64,000 bases of DNA, from contig VTEF01000001.1 of NCBI GenBank assembly GCA_008180335.1, forward strand, positions 248,001-312,000, written 5' to 3'. This DNA is from Priestia megaterium. GTDB taxonomy: Bacteria; Bacillota; Bacilli; Bacillales; Bacillaceae_H. Below the pieces are notes generated by a model, which worked only from the letters and a program-made list of their open reading frames with translations, was not told the DNA's origin and did no database searches. The position numbers and the translations under genes are program-made. Below are positions 18,046 to 27,792 of the stretch, piece by piece; the first letter of the stretch is position 1; every line of letters starts with the position of its first letter.

Positions 18046-18828
18046 ATGAATCGACGTGCAGATGAAATACGAAAACGCATTGCTGAGCGGAAACGCAAAC
18101 AGCTTAACACAACAAAACGATCTGTTCATGAACCGCTTCATACATCACTAATGAGTGAAGAAGAGAAATATGGTTTACCAGATTATTCGACAATTGAATA
18201 TACACCGAGTCAAAATGAAGGTCATCCGCTATTTCGAAAAGAACGTTTCTTTTTTAAAGTACTAGCGTCTGCTTGTTTAGTACTAATTGTTGCAATCTTG
18301 TTTAAACACCCATCGCCAACGTTTGAGCAAGCAAGACAGCTAGTTTCAGATACGATGGATGATGAATTTCAGTTTGCAGCGGTATCTTCATGGTATGAAG
18401 ATAAATTTGGTAAACCACTAACATTACTACCTCAAAAGGAAGGGAGTAAAAAAGAAGAAAGTGTTAGTAATGGTTATGTAATACCTGCTTCTGGAAAAGT
18501 GATGGAGACATTTAAAGAAGATAAACAAGGAGTAACGATACAAACAGGGGTAGATTCAGTTGTTGAAGCAATGAGTGAGGGAATCGTTCGTTATGTCGGA
18601 AAGAGAGATGGCATAGGAAATACAGTTATTATTCAACATGCAGATGGGTCTGAAACGTGGTATGGGCAATTAAAAACCATTAACGTAAATGTGTACGACT
18701 TTGTTAATAAAGGGAAAGAAATTGGTATCGTGGCTAATGCAGAAAATGGTGAAGCAGGTATGTTTTATTTTGCAATTAGAAAAGGAGAGAAATTTGTTGA
18801 TCCTAGTCAGGTGATTCATTTTGAATAG
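18046..18828 (+). CDS. spoIVFA: SpoIVFA, regulator of the SpoIVFB protease
   Basis: Mother-cell protein in the outer forespore membrane that tethers BofA and SpoIVFB and helps hold SpoIVFB inactive until the SpoIVB signal. 260 residues: basic N-terminus RRADEIRKRIAERKRKQ, one membrane helix near residues 66-84 (VLASACLVLIVAILF), then an extracellular M23/LytM-like domain (VIPASGKVMETFKED to VDPSQVIHFE) lacking obvious zinc ligands. The start is ATG 18046 after AAGGGAGA; GTG 18043 is possible but less likely. Overlaps spoIVFB by 8 bp. Confidence 0.94.
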   Translation: MNRRADEIRKRIAERKRKQLNTTKRSVHEPLHTSLMSEEEKYGLPDYSTIEYTPSQNEGHPLFRKERFFFKVLASACLVLIVAILFKHPSPTFEQARQLVSDTMDDEFQFAAVSSWYEDKFGKPLTLLPQKEGSKKEESVSNGYVIPASGKVMETFKEDKQGVTIQTGVDSVVEAMSEGIVRYVGKRDGIGNTVIIQHADGSETWYGQLKTINVNVYDFVNKGKEIGIVANAENGEAGMFYFAIRKGEKFVDPSQVIHFE

Positions 18829-19687
18829 TCTCTTCTCTCTGTTGATGAAAGTTCATATTCATCCTCTTTTATGGGGAATTTTTGCCATTGGTATTTTAAC
18901 TGCGACAATTAAGCCGCTTATGATCTTGTTTTTAATCGTTTTGATTCATGAATTGGGTCATGCAGTTGCAGCTAATTGTTTTTCTTGGCGTATTAAACAG
19001 ATTATGTTGCTGCCGTTTGGAGGTGTAGCAGAAGTTGATGAACATGGAAACCGGCCATTTCGTGAAGAGCTTATTGTAACAGTAAGCGGTCCTATTCAGC
19101 ATATTTTAATGGTAGGCGTAGCATATCTGTTAATGAAGGGGAATATTTTGCCAGTTACTATATATGAACAATTTGTTTTTCAAAATATGTTAATATTTGG
19201 ATTTAATTTATTGCCGATCTGGCCTTTAGATGGAGGCAAGCTTTTATTTTTACTGTGTAGTCGATATAGACCTTTTCTATCTGCACATAAACAAATGTTA
19301 AAGTTATCTTCTTTTTTTCTTGGTGTTGTTATGATTTACACGGCCATTATGTATTCTTTTCATTTGCATTTATGGATTGTAATTATTTTTTTAATCGTAT
19401 GCCATTATCAAGAATGGCAAAATCGACACTTTGTTTATATGCGTTTTTTATTAGAACGATATCATGGAAAAGAACGCTCTATTTCTACACTTCAAACTGT
19501 GACAGCTGCTACAAATGAAAAAGTGCACGATATTTTAAAACAATTCAAGCGTGGCTGCAAGCATATGATTATTGTTCAATCAGCGAATGGAGATACAGTA
19601 CAAATCGATGAAAATGAGCTTCTTCATGCTTATTTTATTGAAAAGCGAGTAAATAGTTACATCGATGAACTTGTATCTTTTTATTGA
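18821..19687 (+). CDS. spoIVFB: SpoIVFB, intramembrane metalloprotease processing pro-sigma-K
   Basis: Site-2-type protease that cleaves pro-sigma-K in the mother cell. 288 residues with about six hydrophobic segments and a C-terminal CBS-type domain. The catalytic motif HELGH falls at residues 43-47 and PLDGGKLLF puts Asp at 137, exactly the B. subtilis numbering. That supports the TTG start at 18821 (MNSLFSLLMKVHIHPLLW) in the end of spoIVFA, with AGGTGAT as Shine-Dalgarno. All catalytic residues are present, so it should be active. Confidence 0.96.
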   Translation: MNSLFSLLMKVHIHPLLWGIFAIGILTATIKPLMILFLIVLIHELGHAVAANCFSWRIKQIMLLPFGGVAEVDEHGNRPFREELIVTVSGPIQHILMVGVAYLLMKGNILPVTIYEQFVFQNMLIFGFNLLPIWPLDGGKLLFLLCSRYRPFLSAHKQMLKLSSFFLGVVMIYTAIMYSFHLHLWIVIIFLIVCHYQEWQNRHFVYMRFLLERYHGKERSISTLQTVTAATNEKVHDILKQFKRGCKHMIIVQSANGDTVQIDENELLHAYFIEKRVNSYIDELVSFY

Positions 19688-19717
19688 AATTTAGTAACAT
19701 AGAATATAATAAGGAAC

Positions 19718-19748
19718 AAAGTTCGGTTATCGTAACCGGACTTTTTTA
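19718..19748 (+). terminator. terminator after spoIVFB
   Basis: A 12-bp stem with one G-U pair (19718-19729 with 19733-19744), tight TCG loop and T6 tract. A TATAAT at 19705-19710 lies immediately upstream (see findings). Confidence 0.85.
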
Positions 19749-19782
19749 CTGTAGAATTAAATTAAAAGTGAGGAAGCAATAA

Positions 19783-21240
19783 GTGAAAATATGTGTTATT
19801 AATGCAGCAACTCAATCAAAACGCATTGCCATTTTAAATGATAGTCAATTAGAAGAACTGTATTTAGAAGAACAAAATAAACATCAAATTGTTGGAGATA
19901 TTTATCTTGGACGAGTGGTAAAAGTCTTGCCAAATATACAAGCTGCATTTGTAGATATTGGGCTATCGATGAACGGATTTATTCATCAGCAAGACCTTAT
20001 GTCATATCAAATGGATTCAGAGCGTGAAAAAGCAACTAAACCGATATCTTCCTTTGTCCGTGAAGGGGAAGCTATTGTAGTTCAAGTAATAAAAGAAGGG
20101 ATTGGAACAAAAGGTCCACGGTTAACAGGAATTATTGAACTAGCAACAAATGAAGTTGTCTATTTGCCACATGGCAAATATGTAGCTGTTTCGAAGAAGC
20201 TGACAGATGAGGAGAGAAGCAATTGGAAACAAGTCGGTCACGAACTTATTCGTGCAGATGAAGGCGTTGTATTACGTACAGGTGTTCAAGCTTTAACAAA
20301 AGCGGAAGTCGAAGCGCGTATTTTAGCGTTACGCGACATATATAAGGTGATTGAGGCGAACCAAAAGCGTCAAAAAGCACCTTCTTTGTTAAAAAAAGGA
20401 GAAGAGTTTATTCTTTCTCTTATAAAAGCTGCCATACAAAAAGGCGCACAAGCATTAATTATTGATGACTTTAAATGGTATCAACAGTTAACGAAACAGT
20501 ACCAAGAAGCTCAAATTACCTATTATCAACAAAAAGAAAATATCTTTTCAGCTTATGGCATTGAACAGCAAATTGATAAATTGCTTAAGCGGGTTGTTTG
20601 GTTAAAGAGTGGAGGGTATATTGTAATTGATGAAACTGAAGCGATGACAGTAATAGATGTTAACACAGGAAAGTTTTCAGGAAAAGGAAATATACGTAAA
20701 ACGATTCTTCAAACGAATAAAGAAGCAGCAAATGAAATTGCCAAGCAACTGAAGTTACGTCACATTGGGGGAATGGTGTTAATTGATTTTATCAACATGA
20801 ATGAAAAGGAAGACAGAGAGCAAGTGCATTCATATATGAGAGCACTTTGTCAAAAAGACGATGTACGTACTACCGTTGTCGGATTTACAGAACTTGGTAT
20901 CCTGCAGTTGACAAGAAAGAAAGTACGCGACAGTATAGGCAGAACACTCACGACAGCCTGTCAGGCTTGTAACGGCACTGGACAAATGATGAGCCCTGAA
21001 ACCATCGCTTTTCAAATTGAGCGAAAAGTATGGGAATATCGTTCTTCTACAGAAGAAGCGATGTGGATAGAAACAAGAGAAGATGTCGTTACACACTTAA
21101 AGCGTGATGGGTTTTTGCAAGAGTTAGAACAGTTGGTGAACTTGAAAATATATGTTACCCCCACTTTATTCGGTCAGGAAACGTATCACATCCGTCAACT
21201 TGGATCTATTGCACAGATATGCGAGCGAATTCGGGCATAA
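19783..21240 (+). CDS. rng: ribonuclease E/G family protein
   Basis: Endoribonuclease of the RNase E/G family, probably acting in rRNA maturation or mRNA decay. 485 residues. Visible: an S1-like domain (GDIYLGRVVKVLPNIQAAFV to MNGFIHQQD, about 38-75 onward), a RNase-H-like core with catalytic aspartates in TVIDVNTGKFSG (near 290) and VLIDFINM (near 332), and the zinc-link cysteines CQACNGTG. It starts at GTG 19783 with GAGGAAG upstream. B. subtilis lacks RNase E and G, but many other Bacillaceae keep one here before rplU. Confidence 0.93.
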   Translation: MKICVINAATQSKRIAILNDSQLEELYLEEQNKHQIVGDIYLGRVVKVLPNIQAAFVDIGLSMNGFIHQQDLMSYQMDSEREKATKPISSFVREGEAIVVQVIKEGIGTKGPRLTGIIELATNEVVYLPHGKYVAVSKKLTDEERSNWKQVGHELIRADEGVVLRTGVQALTKAEVEARILALRDIYKVIEANQKRQKAPSLLKKGEEFILSLIKAAIQKGAQALIIDDFKWYQQLTKQYQEAQITYYQQKENIFSAYGIEQQIDKLLKRVVWLKSGGYIVIDETEAMTVIDVNTGKFSGKGNIRKTILQTNKEAANEIAKQLKLRHIGGMVLIDFINMNEKEDREQVHSYMRALCQKDDVRTTVVGFTELGILQLTRKKVRDSIGRTLTTACQACNGTGQMMSPETIAFQIERKVWEYRSSTEEAMWIETREDVVTHLKRDGFLQELEQLVNLKIYVTPTLFGQETYHIRQLGSIAQICERIRA

Positions 21241-21269
21241 TCTTTTTTAGAAGAAAGTAAGAAATGTAA

Positions 21270-21299
21270 TTGACACTTACCTTGAAATTATAGTATGAT
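21270..21299 (+). promoter_or_regulatory. sigma-A promoter of the rplU operon
   Basis: Perfect TTGACA (21270-21275), 18-nt spacer, TATGAT (21294-21299). The predicted start near 21306 coincides with the beginning of the structured L21 leader. Confidence 0.75.
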
Positions 21300-21303
21300 T
21301 TAA

Positions 21304-21407
21304 TATGTTGGTTTGTAGCACCTGTGCTACAACCGCTCAGATCAGGTATGAAGTCCAATTAGGGCACCTGTGATGGCGAGTCTTAGTTTTATGAGGAGGT
21401 GCAGAGA
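21304..21407 (+). promoter_or_regulatory. ribosomal protein L21 leader
   Basis: The 5' leader between the promoter and rplU contains the stem GGTTTGTAGCAC/GTGCTACAACC (about 21310-21332) and a second set of elements with CACCTGTGATGG before the RBS AGGAGGTG. Position and sequence fit the L21 leader found before rplU in Bacilli, thought to mediate autogenous control by a ribosomal protein. The family call is from memory. Confidence 0.75.
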
Positions 21408-21716
21408 ATGTACGCAATTATCGAAACTGGTGGTAAACAAGTTAAAGTAGAAGCTGGTCAAGCAATCTACGTTGAGAAACTTGCTGGTGAACAAGGCGAA
21501 ACAGTTACTTTTGACAAAGTATTATTTGTAGGTGGCGAAAACGTTAAAGTTGGTGCTCCATTCATTGAAGGTGCAACAGTTACGGCTAAAGTTGAAAAAC
21601 AAGGTCGTGCTAAAAAGATCACTGTATTCAAATACAAAGCAAAGAAAAACTATCGTCGTAAGCAAGGTCACCGTCAGCCTTACACAAAAGTTGTAATCGA
21701 CGCTATCAACGCTTAA
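21408..21716 (+). CDS. rplU: 50S ribosomal protein bL21
   Basis: Large-subunit ribosomal protein binding 23S rRNA. 102 residues, the normal length: [18 protein letters not shown] at the N-terminus and the basic [13 protein letters not shown] end. The start is ATG 21408 after AGGAGGTG; an in-frame upstream GTG at 21399 is within the Shine-Dalgarno. First gene of rplU-prp-rpmA. Confidence 0.98.
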   Translation: MYAIIETGGKQVKVEAGQAIYVEKLAGEQGETVTFDKVLFVGGENVKVGAPFIEGATVTAKVEKQGRAKKITVFKYKAKKNYRRKQGHRQPYTKVVIDAINA

Positions 21717-21727
21717 GATTCTAACGG

Positions 21728-22370
<643 letters not shown>

Positions 22371-22376
22371 GCTGTG

Positions 22377-22419
22377 AAAAGAAAACTCTAACCTCAAGAG
22401 AGGTTAGAGTTTTCTTTTT
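22377..22419 (+). terminator. terminator after rpmA
   Basis: A perfect 19-bp stem (22377-22395 with 22400-22418), 4-nt loop, T-rich 3' arm. One of the strongest hairpins in the window; it ends the ribosomal protein operon. Confidence 0.95.
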
Positions 22420-22544
22420 GTAGAATATTTCACCTATTATCCATTGGAATTTGTTATAATCGAACATATTAAGAAGAATGATGCGAGGCGTCTGTCATCG
22501 TTGTGAAGTTACTTATGCTCGAGTCAAAAGTTAGGAGTGCGGAA

Positions 22545-23096
22545 ATGGAAAAAGAGTGGGACGTTGTAGAAGTATTAAAATATGCTCGGCATGACTGGCT
22601 AAACAAAATTCAGTTGATTAAAGGAAATTTAGCATTGAATCGTATAGATCGAGCAAATGAAATCATTGAAGAAATCGTAAGTGAATCAAAGCATGAATCA
22701 AAGCATGAATCAAAACTCACGAACATGAACATGCGCATGTTTACTAGTTTTGTCATGACTTATCACTGGTACAACCATGCAGTTCGATTAGAACTCGAGG
22801 TATTAGGACCACTTCAAGATTTATCAAAATACGACGAGCAGGTCTATAGATGGTGCCGTTATTTAACATACACACTAGAACAATACATCGATTACCATGT
22901 TGATAATTATTTGAGTATTTCATTATGCGTTGAAGAATCTGCAACTTGTTTCTTTTTTGATTTTAGTGGAATACTAACGGATATACAGGAACTGCAAAAC
23001 AAGCTAAAATGTTATGAGTGTAGTGATCTTGTGACATTTGTTGAACACCAAATGTCAACAACAGAGTTTAGCATTATGATGCAATTAAATAAATGA
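22545..23096 (+). CDS. spo0B: Spo0B sporulation initiation phosphotransferase
   Basis: Phosphorelay protein that passes phosphate from Spo0F to Spo0A at the start of sporulation. 183 residues. The phospho-histidine helix is ARHDWLNKIQLIKGNLAL with His16; the C-terminal half is a degenerate kinase-like ATPase domain, poorly conserved as usual. The start is ATG 22545, 5 nt after AGGAGTG (22533-22539); the longer frame from GTG 22503 has no Shine-Dalgarno. The linker carries HESKHESK, a tandem duplication of a four-residue unit. It precedes obg as in B. subtilis. Confidence 0.92.
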   Translation: MEKEWDVVEVLKYARHDWLNKIQLIKGNLALNRIDRANEIIEEIVSESKHESKHESKLTNMNMRMFTSFVMTYHWYNHAVRLELEVLGPLQDLSKYDEQVYRWCRYLTYTLEQYIDYHVDNYLSISLCVEESATCFFFDFSGILTDIQELQNKLKCYECSDLVTFVEHQMSTTEFSIMMQLNK

Positions 23097-23161
23097 GATA
23101 TGGAACCACTTTTGTGTAAATAAAAGCATAAAAGGTTTAATAGAACGGAGTGAAAAAATAA

Positions 23162-24448
23162 ATGTTTGTAGATCAGGTCAAGATATACGTTAAAGGTGGC
23201 GACGGTGGAAATGGAATGGTTGCGTTCCGTCGCGAGAAGTATGTGCCAAAAGGAGGTCCCGCAGGTGGTGACGGTGGCCACGGTGCAGACGTTATTTTTG
23301 AAGTAGAAGAAGGATTACGTACGCTAATGGATTTTCGTTATAAGCGTCATTTTAAAGCAGACAGAGGAGAACATGGGATGTCAAAAGGTCAGCATGGTCG
23401 GAATGCTGAGCCGATGGTTGTAAAAGTACCACCAGGAACGGTTGTTATAGATGAGGACACGAAAGAAATCATTGCGGATTTAGTTGAGCATGGTCAGCGT
23501 GCTGTTATTGCAAAAGGAGGACGCGGAGGACGTGGAAATACCCGCTTTGCTACTCCAGCAAATCCTGCACCAGAACTTTCTGAAAATGGAGAACCAGGAA
23601 GAGAACGCAATGTCATACTAGAATTGAAAGTATTAGCCGACGTTGGATTAGTCGGTTTTCCGAGTGTAGGGAAGTCAACATTACTATCGGTCACATCAGC
23701 AGCAAAACCTAAAATTGCAGAATACCATTTTACGACGATTTCACCGAATTTAGGTGTAGTGGAAACGGATGATAACCGCAGTTTTGTTATGGCAGATTTA
23801 CCTGGTTTAATTGAAGGAGCTCATGAAGGAGTAGGATTAGGGCATCAATTTTTACGTCATATTGAGCGCACGCGTGTTATTGTGCATGTTGTTGATATGT
23901 CTGGCTTAGAAGGGCGAGACCCATATGAAGATTACCTCACAATTAACGAGGAATTACGTCAATATAATTTACGCTTAACCGAACGCCCGCAAGTAGTAGT
24001 TGCAAATAAGATGGATATTCCAGAGGCAGAAGCAAACTTAGAAGCATTTAAAGAAAAAGTGGGAGATGGCGTGAAAATTTTCCCAATTTCAGCTGCAACA
24101 CGTGAAGGAATTCGTGAATTATTATTTATAGTAGCCGACCTTGTTGAGGAAACACCAGAGTTTCCTTTACATGAAGAGGAAGAACTTTCAACACATCGTG
24201 TGTTATATAAGCATGAGAAAAAAGAAGCTGATTTCCAAATTACACGTGACAGTGATGGTTCATTTGTATTAAATGGCGAAAAAGTAGAGAAATTATTTAA
24301 AATGACAGATTTCTCACGAGAAGAATCTGTACGTCGATTTGCTCGTCAACTGCGTGGTATGGGTGTCGATGAAGCGTTACGTGAACGAGGCGCAAAAGAT
24401 GGAGACATTGTAAAGCTATTTGAATATGAATTTGAATTTATCGACTAA
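23162..24448 (+). CDS. obg: Obg GTPase (CgtA)
   Basis: Essential GTPase associated with 50S ribosome maturation and stress/sporulation signalling. 428 residues: glycine-rich Obg fold ([20 protein letters not shown]), central G domain with [11 protein letters not shown] (G1), DLPGLIEGA (G3), NKMD (G4), and the C-terminal OCT domain of Gram-positive Obg. RBS ACGGAGTG upstream of ATG 23162. Part of spo0B-obg-pheB-pheA. Confidence 0.98.
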   Translation: MFVDQVKIYVKGGDGGNGMVAFRREKYVPKGGPAGGDGGHGADVIFEVEEGLRTLMDFRYKRHFKADRGEHGMSKGQHGRNAEPMVVKVPPGTVVIDEDTKEIIADLVEHGQRAVIAKGGRGGRGNTRFATPANPAPELSENGEPGRERNVILELKVLADVGLVGFPSVGKSTLLSVTSAAKPKIAEYHFTTISPNLGVVETDDNRSFVMADLPGLIEGAHEGVGLGHQFLRHIERTRVIVHVVDMSGLEGRDPYEDYLTINEELRQYNLRLTERPQVVVANKMDIPEAEANLEAFKEKVGDGVKIFPISAATREGIRELLFIVADLVEETPEFPLHEEEELSTHRVLYKHEKKEADFQITRDSDGSFVLNGEKVEKLFKMTDFSREESVRRFARQLRGMGVDEALRERGAKDGDIVKLFEYEFEFID

Positions 24449-24477
24449 TCATTCATGTTACTGGGGAGGGGCTTTAC

Positions 24478-24927
24478 TTGGATAAAATCGATAAACAATT
24501 TTATTTAGTAAGAGAAGATGTGCTACCAGAAGCAATGAAGAAAACATTAGATGCAAAGTTATTGATTGAGCGTGGGAAATCAGAATCAGTAGCGGATGCA
24601 GTGCAGGCGGTAGATTTAAGCCGCAGTGCCTTTTATAAGTACCGAGATACGGTTTTCCCATTTCAAACAATCGTTACGCAGAGAATTATCTCACTGTTTT
24701 TTCATTTGGAAGATCGTTCAGGAACACTCTCTCATTTATTAAGTGTTGTTGCATCTTCTGGATGTAATGTGTTAACAATCCACCAAACTATTCCATTGCA
24801 AGGAAGAGCAAATGTAACCTTATCTCTTGATACAGCGAGCATGTTTGTTGAGTTAAACGAATTGTTAAGAGAATTGAAAAAATTAGCGTTTGTTGATAAA
24901 GTAGAAGTACTTGGTTCAGGAGCGTAA
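24478..24927 (+). CDS. pheB: ACT domain protein PheB
   Basis: 149-residue protein with an N-terminal helical, HTH-like part ([20 protein letters not shown]) and a C-terminal ACT domain ([27 protein letters not shown]) likely to bind an amino acid. It is always found with pheA in Bacillus, but its role is unclear; it is not chorismate mutase by sequence. It starts at TTG 24478 with GGGGAGGGG upstream. Confidence 0.9.
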   Translation: MDKIDKQFYLVREDVLPEAMKKTLDAKLLIERGKSESVADAVQAVDLSRSAFYKYRDTVFPFQTIVTQRIISLFFHLEDRSGTLSHLLSVVASSGCNVLTIHQTIPLQGRANVTLSLDTASMFVELNELLRELKKLAFVDKVEVLGSGA

Positions 24928-24963
24928 AAGAACTGATTGAAACAGATGTAGACAGGAGAGAGC

Positions 24964-25836
24964 ATGACTGTGAGGAAAGTAGGGTATTTAGGACCGAAAG
25001 CAACATTTACACATGTAGCGGTTCAAGAGGTTTTTAAAGAATATGAACATATTCCATTTAAAACCATTCCTTCATGTATTGATGCGGTGTGTGCTGATGA
25101 AGTGGAATATGGTATTGTGCCGCTTGAGAACGCGCTTGAAGGATCTGTGAATTTAACACTGGATTATTTAATTCATGAAAGTCGGCTTCCGATTGTTGGC
25201 GAAATGATCTTGCCAATTCGTCAACATTTAATGGTGCATGCGGATCATGCTGATAAATGGCAACAAGTATCAGCAGTTTATTCGCATCCTCATGCCATTG
25301 CACAATGCCATAAGTTTTTGCATGGCACGTTTTCGCATGTAGCGGTTGAAGAAATGACATCAACAGCTTTTGCGGCTAAATATGTGAGTGAAAACCCTCA
25401 TTTACTAGTAGGTGCTATTGCTAATGGGTTGGCAGCTAGAGAGTATGGGTTACATATTGCATGTCCTAATATTCATGATTATGATCATAACACAACACGG
25501 TTTGTTATACTGCATAAAAACAGCAAACAATCTGTCCCTTTCCAAACAATGGGTGGTCATAAAACAACACTAATGATTACGTTACCTTCAGATCAAGCAG
25601 GAGCGCTTCATCAGGTTCTTTCTGCTTTTTCATGGCGCAAACTTAATTTATCTAAAATTGAATCTCGTCCAATGAAGACTGGATTAGGTAACTACTTTTT
25701 TATTGTTGATATTGAACAAGAAATGGATGAAGTTCTCATTCCAAGTGCTATCGCAGAACTTGAGGCTCTGGGTTGTACAGTAGCAGTTTTAGGTAGTTAT
25801 CCGCATACGTTACTAGAAACAGAACTCCCGCTATAA
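24964..25836 (+). CDS. pheA: prephenate dehydratase
   Basis: Converts prephenate to phenylpyruvate in phenylalanine synthesis. 290 residues: catalytic domain starting VGYLGPKATFTHVAV, with the catalytic NTTRFVIL motif near residue 178, and a C-terminal ACT regulatory domain showing GALHQVLS and KIESRPMKTGLGNYFF, the Phe-binding signatures. Feedback inhibition by Phe is therefore expected. RBS ACAGGAGAG upstream of ATG 24964. Last gene of the unit. Confidence 0.96.
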   Translation: MTVRKVGYLGPKATFTHVAVQEVFKEYEHIPFKTIPSCIDAVCADEVEYGIVPLENALEGSVNLTLDYLIHESRLPIVGEMILPIRQHLMVHADHADKWQQVSAVYSHPHAIAQCHKFLHGTFSHVAVEEMTSTAFAAKYVSENPHLLVGAIANGLAAREYGLHIACPNIHDYDHNTTRFVILHKNSKQSVPFQTMGGHKTTLMITLPSDQAGALHQVLSAFSWRKLNLSKIESRPMKTGLGNYFFIVDIEQEMDEVLIPSAIAELEALGCTVAVLGSYPHTLLETELPL

Positions 25837-25855
25837 ACAATAGCGGGAGTTTAAT
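25823..25855 (+). terminator. terminator at the pheA / niaR convergence
   Basis: A perfect 12-bp stem (25823-25834 with 25840-25851) that includes the pheA stop codon; AT-rich flanks on both sides allow it to act in both directions for the convergent niaR. Confidence 0.85.
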
Positions 25856-25868
25856 TTGTTTAGTGCTG

Positions 25869-26414
25869 TTACTTATTATCGATTAAATACCCTGCTTGTT
25901 GCAGAGCGTGGCAAGCAGCATCAAGTTTTTCAGTAGAATCTGCTTCAATTGTATGTAAATGAATACCATCTGTTAATTGAGATAAATAAGCGGCACTTGT
26001 TTCTCTAATCTTTTTAAGAAATAATTCAACTTCTTTTCGTGTTTGAATCATCATTGAAGCGGTTAACTCACCATATACAGGATGTTCAACCGTGACATCT
26101 TTGATACGTACTCCATGATCGACAATTAAGCATAATTCCTTTTCTGTATCTTCGGGGCCATGTTGACAAGCAATAATACGTTGATGAAGCGTGTTAGACA
26201 AAGGGGCTTGCATATAGATATAACCTTGGCTTGTTGCTAAAATAGGCTCGTTTCTTGCTTTTAACAATGAAATATCTTGTACAATAACTTGGCGGCTTAC
26301 ATTGGTGCGCTTAGATAATTCACTTCCAGTTACTGGACAGCTATCATTTTTTAACCACTGTAAGATTAGCTCTCTTCTTTTTTCTCCTAATACTTTTTTC
26401 TGTTCTTCTAACAC
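25869..26414 (-). CDS. niaR: NiaR transcriptional repressor of NAD biosynthesis
   Basis: Nicotinate-responsive repressor (formerly YrxA) of nad and niacin-uptake genes. 181 residues: N-terminal winged HTH (GSELSKRTNVSRQVIVQDISLL, about 31-52) and a C-terminal 3H domain with conserved histidines (VDHGVRIKDVTVEHPVYGEL, DGIHLHTIEA). It starts at GTG 26414-26412 with AAAGGAGTGG in the end of nifS, 4 bp away, so it is translated with nifS. The divergent nadBCA operon is its expected target. Confidence 0.93.
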   Translation of the reverse strand: MLEEQKKVLGEKRRELILQWLKNDSCPVTGSELSKRTNVSRQVIVQDISLLKARNEPILATSQGYIYMQAPLSNTLHQRIIACQHGPEDTEKELCLIVDHGVRIKDVTVEHPVYGELTASMMIQTRKEVELFLKKIRETSAAYLSQLTDGIHLHTIEADSTEKLDAACHALQQAGYLIDNK

Positions 26415-26418
26415 CCAA

Positions 26419-27570
26419 TTACCACTCCTTTATTTCTGCTGTAAAAAACTCTGTATGTAATGAATGAAACACATTGACTAAATGATCTAGATCGGTTGTT
26501 GTGGTATCGGGACTGAATGAAATACGAATAAAGTTTTTCGCTTGTTCAGCGGTTTGGCCAATTGCTAACAATGATTCAGATGGATGTTGCTGGCTAACGT
26601 GGCATGCACTACCTGTTGAAACCGCAATACCATAACGATTACATTGTAACATAACATATTGCCCTTGTACGTTTGCAAAGGTTAAACCGATAATTCCAGG
26701 AAAATGATGGCTAGAATCTGCTACAACTTGAATAAAGGGTTGAAATAGTTGAAGTTTTGCTGCAAGATACTCTTTTAGTTTCTTGTAATGTTCATGAGCA
26801 TTTGAGAGGCTTTTATAAGCAGTTTCAGAAGCTACAGTAAATGCAGCAATACCTGGAACATTTACAGTGCCTGGTCTAAATCCTCTTTCATGTGTAGCAC
26901 TTTTATAAATAGGTTGCCAATGAACTGAAGGATTCATGTATATCATTCCTACACCTTTTGGTCCATGGACTTTATGGCTCGAGACAGACAAACTGTCAAT
27001 ATATGCACTTTTTACATCAATGTTTACTTTTCCAAATGACTGAACACAATCACAATGAAATAACACGTGCTGATCATGAAGAAGCTTGCCGATTTGTTCA
27101 ATAGGCTGAATGGTTCCTAACTCATGATTAATATGCTGAATGGCTACAAGAACGGTGTCTTTTTGTAACGTGCGCTTTAATTCTTCTAGCGAAACAAGGC
27201 CCTTTTCATTTACAGGAAGATAGCTGACGACATATCCTTCGTCTTCAAGTTGTGCAAATGTATTTAAAATTGAAGCGTGTTCTAGTTTTGTAGTAATAAT
27301 ATGATTTCCTCGATTTTTTTGTCCTTTCAACAGTGACTGAATAGCTAAATAATTTGATTCTGTCCCTCCACTTGTGAAATAAATTCCTTCTTCTTCACCA
27401 TTTAAAAGAGATGCGAACGTTTGTCTGCAAAGAGTAAGCAGTTCATCAGCATCTGTACCAATATTATGAAGGCTACTTGTATTGCCAAAGTAATTTGTAG
27501 AAGCATGTATGTATGCATCAATTGCTTCTTTACTCATAGGAGTTGTGGCTGCGTAATCAAGGTAAATCAT
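26419..27570 (-). CDS. nifS: cysteine desulfurase NifS (NadA Fe-S maturation)
   Basis: PLP enzyme that mobilises sulfur from cysteine; the nad-linked NifS of Bacillus supplies the Fe-S cluster of NadA. 383 residues. Motifs: YLDYAATTPM, FTSGGTESNYLAI, PLP lysine in SSHKVHGPKGVGMIY, and catalytic Cys in STGSACHVSQQH. A second, distinct cysteine desulfurase (iscS) occurs at 62 kb. Divergent from nadB and cotranscribed with niaR. Confidence 0.94.
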   Translation of the reverse strand: MIYLDYAATTPMSKEAIDAYIHASTNYFGNTSSLHNIGTDADELLTLCRQTFASLLNGEEEGIYFTSGGTESNYLAIQSLLKGQKNRGNHIITTKLEHASILNTFAQLEDEGYVVSYLPVNEKGLVSLEELKRTLQKDTVLVAIQHINHELGTIQPIEQIGKLLHDQHVLFHCDCVQSFGKVNIDVKSAYIDSLSVSSHKVHGPKGVGMIYMNPSVHWQPIYKSATHERGFRPGTVNVPGIAAFTVASETAYKSLSNAHEHYKKLKEYLAAKLQLFQPFIQVVADSSHHFPGIIGLTFANVQGQYVMLQCNRYGIAVSTGSACHVSQQHPSESLLAIGQTAEQAKNFIRISFSPDTTTTDLDHLVNVFHSLHTEFFTAEIKEW

Positions 27571-27616
27571 TTTTTTGCACCTTCTTCCGTTCTAAATAAA
27601 AAACTTCTTGTCTTTC

Positions 27617-27672
27617 ATTTAATAATATGTAAAGATAAGTGTCAAGACACATGTAAAAAACAATATTATAAT
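27617..27672. promoter_or_regulatory. divergent nifS / nadB promoters over a shared palindromic operator
   Basis: Plus strand: AAGACA (27644-27649), 17 nt, TATAAT (27667-27672) directs nadB. Minus strand: TTGACA (27645-27640), 17 nt, TTAAAT (27622-27617) directs nifS-niaR. The two -35 boxes overlap inside GTGTCAAGACAC (27639-27650; 5-bp arms GTGTC/GACAC, central AA), a natural NiaR operator candidate. One bound dimer could shut both promoters. I did not verify the NiaR consensus. Confidence 0.65.
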
Positions 27673-27792
27673 TAGAATGGGAATTTTTTCAACAGTCCAT
27701 TGACTTAATAGAGCTTTTTGAAGTGACCTTTATCTTTAGCTTGTTTCTTTAAAAGAGAAAAAGGCCATAAAAGTGAAAGAGAGAGGTGTAAA

